DNA of 64,000 nt, taken from Pyxicephalus adspersus. Its lineage: Eukaryota; Chordata; Amphibia; Anura; Pyxicephalidae. Position numbers and translations under genes: made by a program. The notes beneath the pieces were generated by a model. It searched no databases. It saw only the letters and a program-made list of their open reading frames with translations, and was not told where the DNA came from. The stretch lies in NCBI RefSeq assembly GCF_032062135.1, contig NC_092866.1, positions 30,178,516 through 30,242,515 of the forward strand. The letters are read 5' to 3'. This document shows positions 61,971 through 64,000 of this stretch, one piece after another; within the stretch, counting starts at the first letter, position 1, and the number at the start of each line of letters is the position of its first letter.

Positions 61971-64000
61971 TTTTTTTTTTTGTTTTATTTTTTATTGAAG
62001 TTTTTCAAAATATACAGAAAAGAAACAAACAATAGAAACACTAACAATAAAAACAAAAAACACCAGCATTATTAATCAAAATTTAGACAAAACTGGATTA
62101 GAAGAACAATACAGAAAAAAAGAAAATACTCGAGTCTGACAATATAGATTAATAATTCAATGATTTATATTTGAAAAAGTCTACGGTCTATGCCTAAAGC
62201 TGTATGGTGATCCAGCCAAGGAGTCCAAACCTTGTAAAAATTATNNNNNNNNNNNNNNNNNNNNNNNNNNNNNNNNNNNNNNNNNNNNNNNNNNNNNNNN
62301 NNNNNNNNNNNNNNNNNNNNNNNNNNNNNNNNNNNNNNNNNNNNNNNNNNNNNNNNNNNNNNNNNNNNNNNNNNNNNNNNNNNNNNNNNNNNNNNNNNNN
62401 NNNNNNNNNNNNNNNNNNNNNNNNNNNNNNNNNNNNNNNNNNNNNNNNNNNNNNNNNNNNNNNNNNNNNNNNNNNNNNNNNNNNNNNNNNNNNNNNNNNN
62501 NNNNNNNNNNNNNNNNNNNNNNNNNNNNNNNNNNNNNNNNNNNNNNNNNNNNNNNNNNNNNNNNNNNNNNNNNNNNNNNNNNNNNNNNNNNNNNNNNNNN
62601 NNNNNNNNNNNNNNNNNNNNNNNNNNNNNNNNNNNNNNNNNNNNNNNNNNNNNNNNNNNNNNNNNNNNNNNNNNNNNNNNNNNNNNNNNNNNNNNNNNNN
62701 NNNNNNNNNNNNNNNNNNNNNNNNNNNNNNNNNNNNNNNNNNNNNNNNNNNNNNNNNNNNNNNNNNNNNNNNNNNNNNNNNNNNNNNNNNNNNNNNNNNN
62801 NNNNNNNNNNNNNNNNNNNNNNNNNNNNNNNNNNNNNNNNNNNNNNNNNNNNNNNNNNNNNNNNNNNNNNNNNNNNNNNNNNNNNNNNNNNNNNNNNNNN
62901 NNNNNNNNNNNNNNNNNNNNNNNNNNNNNNNNNNNNNNNNNNNNNNNNNNNNNNNNNNNNNNNNNNNNNNNNNNNNNNNNNNNNNNNNNNNNNNNNNNNN
63001 NNNNNNNNNNNNNNNNNNNNNNNNNNNNNNNNNNNNNNNNNNNNNNNNNNNNNNNNGGTGAAGGACTTGATCCCAGTAAGCGAGAATATATCATACACAT
63101 ACCTAACAGGTTTCCGGGCCCACCATTGAAAAGCCATGGGGTTCTCATAGGCCGGTATAAAAATAGGGCAGTTTACTATGCCAGTTAAGGGAGTATGTGC
63201 TGATATCAAACCAGCTAAAATCGTAACTCTATCCTAAATACCTAATGCGTAGGATAATGTGGGATCAGACACTAACGGACGTTTTGATAGGGGCAGCCAT
63301 AAAAGATTATTTAAGTGCACCGCTAGTAACTCGGCAGCATATAGTTTAGCCCAAATTGGTGGATCTGTAAGACGGTGAAATGCTACTAATGGAGCCAGCT
63401 GAGCTGCTTGCAAATATATACAAAGGTTGGGGACCGAAAGTCCCCCTTTTAATCTATGGCGATACAGCGTTCTATCCGGTACCCGTGGTCTTCCAGGGTG
63501 CCAAATAAATCGCAGCACTTTCCTTTGTTCATCTTTAAGGAGTTGCGTCGGAACTGGTATTGGAAGAGTGCGGAACAAATTTAACAATTTAGGGAGGTAA
63601 GTCATTTTGATGGCATGTATTCTCCCGATCCAAGACAGTGGGAAATTGCGCCATTTGTAGCGCGTGACAGAGAGCTCCCTGAACAAAGGCGGGTAATTTG
63701 CCTGGTATATAGATGACACGTGAGATGTGAGCTTAATACCCAAATAGGGGATAGCTTTCAACCAGTTATAGACAAAATGTGATTGTAAAGAGACTACAAT
63801 TGGTACTGGTAAAGTAATATTTAACGCTTTAGATTTTTCAATATTTATTACCAAACCTGATATCTCTGAGAAATGATCAAGTAACTTGTGCAAATTAGGC
63901 AATGTCGTGATAGGAGCTGTGAGTGTCAATAATATATCATCAGCAAACAGCATGATTTTGTGTACCGTACTAAACACTTCCACCCCAGCTATATCTTGAT
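61971..64000 (-). mobile_element. LINE-1 3' half, continues past the right edge
   Basis: From the right: reverse transcriptase with FADDILLTLTAPITTLPNL (catalytic Asp pair intact, near 63930), then VINIEKSKALNITLP, WRNFPLSWIGRIHAIKMTYL and RLKGGLSVPNLCIYLQAAQL in one 249-residue frame (63983-63234), the longest unbroken reverse transcriptase segment in the window. After a gap of N, the ORF2 C-terminus VWTPWLDHHTALGIDRRLFQ (62165-62240) and a 3' UTR follow, ending in poly-A (poly-T here) at 61971-61981. Confidence 0.88.
62245..63056. other. Assembly gap (812 N)
   Basis: A run of N inside the LINE-1. The flanks are both ORF2, so the missing bases are probably LINE-1 sequence, although an unseen short exon cannot be excluded. 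Confidence 0.99.

Noticed and set aside
62165..63209. Three open frames of 285-327 residues on both strands
   Set aside because: They are translations through the 812-base run of N. Only the short flanks are real, and they belong to LINE-1 ORF2.

Overview
The window looks like nuclear DNA of a vertebrate, most likely a frog. Two recognisable vertebrate genes are cut into short exons by large, AT-rich, repeat-filled introns. The repeats are dominated by several LINE-1 lineages, an L2/CR1-type LINE with a microsatellite tail, hAT and Tc1-type DNA transposons, palindromic MITEs and hammerhead-ribozyme-like motifs. That mixture is typical of anurans. The species assignment is inference; the genes are direct reads.

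Host genes. (1) Pyruvate carboxylase (PC) lies on the minus strand. Six internal coding exons were found at 27246-27102, 22257-22168, 8615-8394, 6291-6135, 4727-4487 and 3374-3125. Every junction has GT/AG ends and matching phase. They give about 368 codons, roughly residues 457-825 in human numbering: the end of the biotin carboxylase region, the linker, and most of the carboxyltransferase barrel with its metal ligands. Both ends of the gene lie outside the window. (2) LRFN4 (SALM3, a synaptic adhesion protein) lies on the plus strand at 50036-54704 in two coding exons encoding 719 residues. It appears to sit antisense inside a PC intron that starts at 27247 and runs past the right edge, as human LRFN4 sits inside PC.

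Layout. 1-3124: PC intron with unclassified repeats and a LINE-like tail. 3125-8615: four PC exons with a half MITE and a 5'-truncated LINE-1. 8616-22167: a 13.5-kb intron holding a dead Tc1-like transposase, a minus-strand LINE-1 broken by a 3.86-kb hAT-type element (8-bp target duplication CTGCCAAC), a decayed EXD1 retrocopy inside that hAT element, a plus-strand LINE-1 3' half and an L2-type LINE. 22168-27246: two PC exons around a second, inverted L2-type LINE. 27247-50016: LINE-1 copies (27.4-28.5 kb minus; 30.5-34.0 kb plus; 35.0-40.3 kb plus, almost complete), then quieter sequence with a roughly 590-bp inverted repeat at 44650-45237 whose arms both carry a hammerhead-like motif, a palindromic MITE and a TA-flanked 294-bp MITE. 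50017-54830: LRFN4. 55-64 kb: a minus-strand LINE-1 (57.2-61.5 kb), then another LINE-1 that has inserted into a second copy of the 294-bp MITE and contains an 812-base run of N.

How it fits together. Apart from PC (mitochondrial anaplerosis and gluconeogenesis) and LRFN4 (synapse adhesion), almost everything is mobile-element debris. Its nesting gives a relative chronology: LINE-1 first, then the hAT insertion, with the EXD1 retrocopy landing in the hAT's tandem repeats. No CRISPR array, operon, rRNA or tRNA gene was seen.
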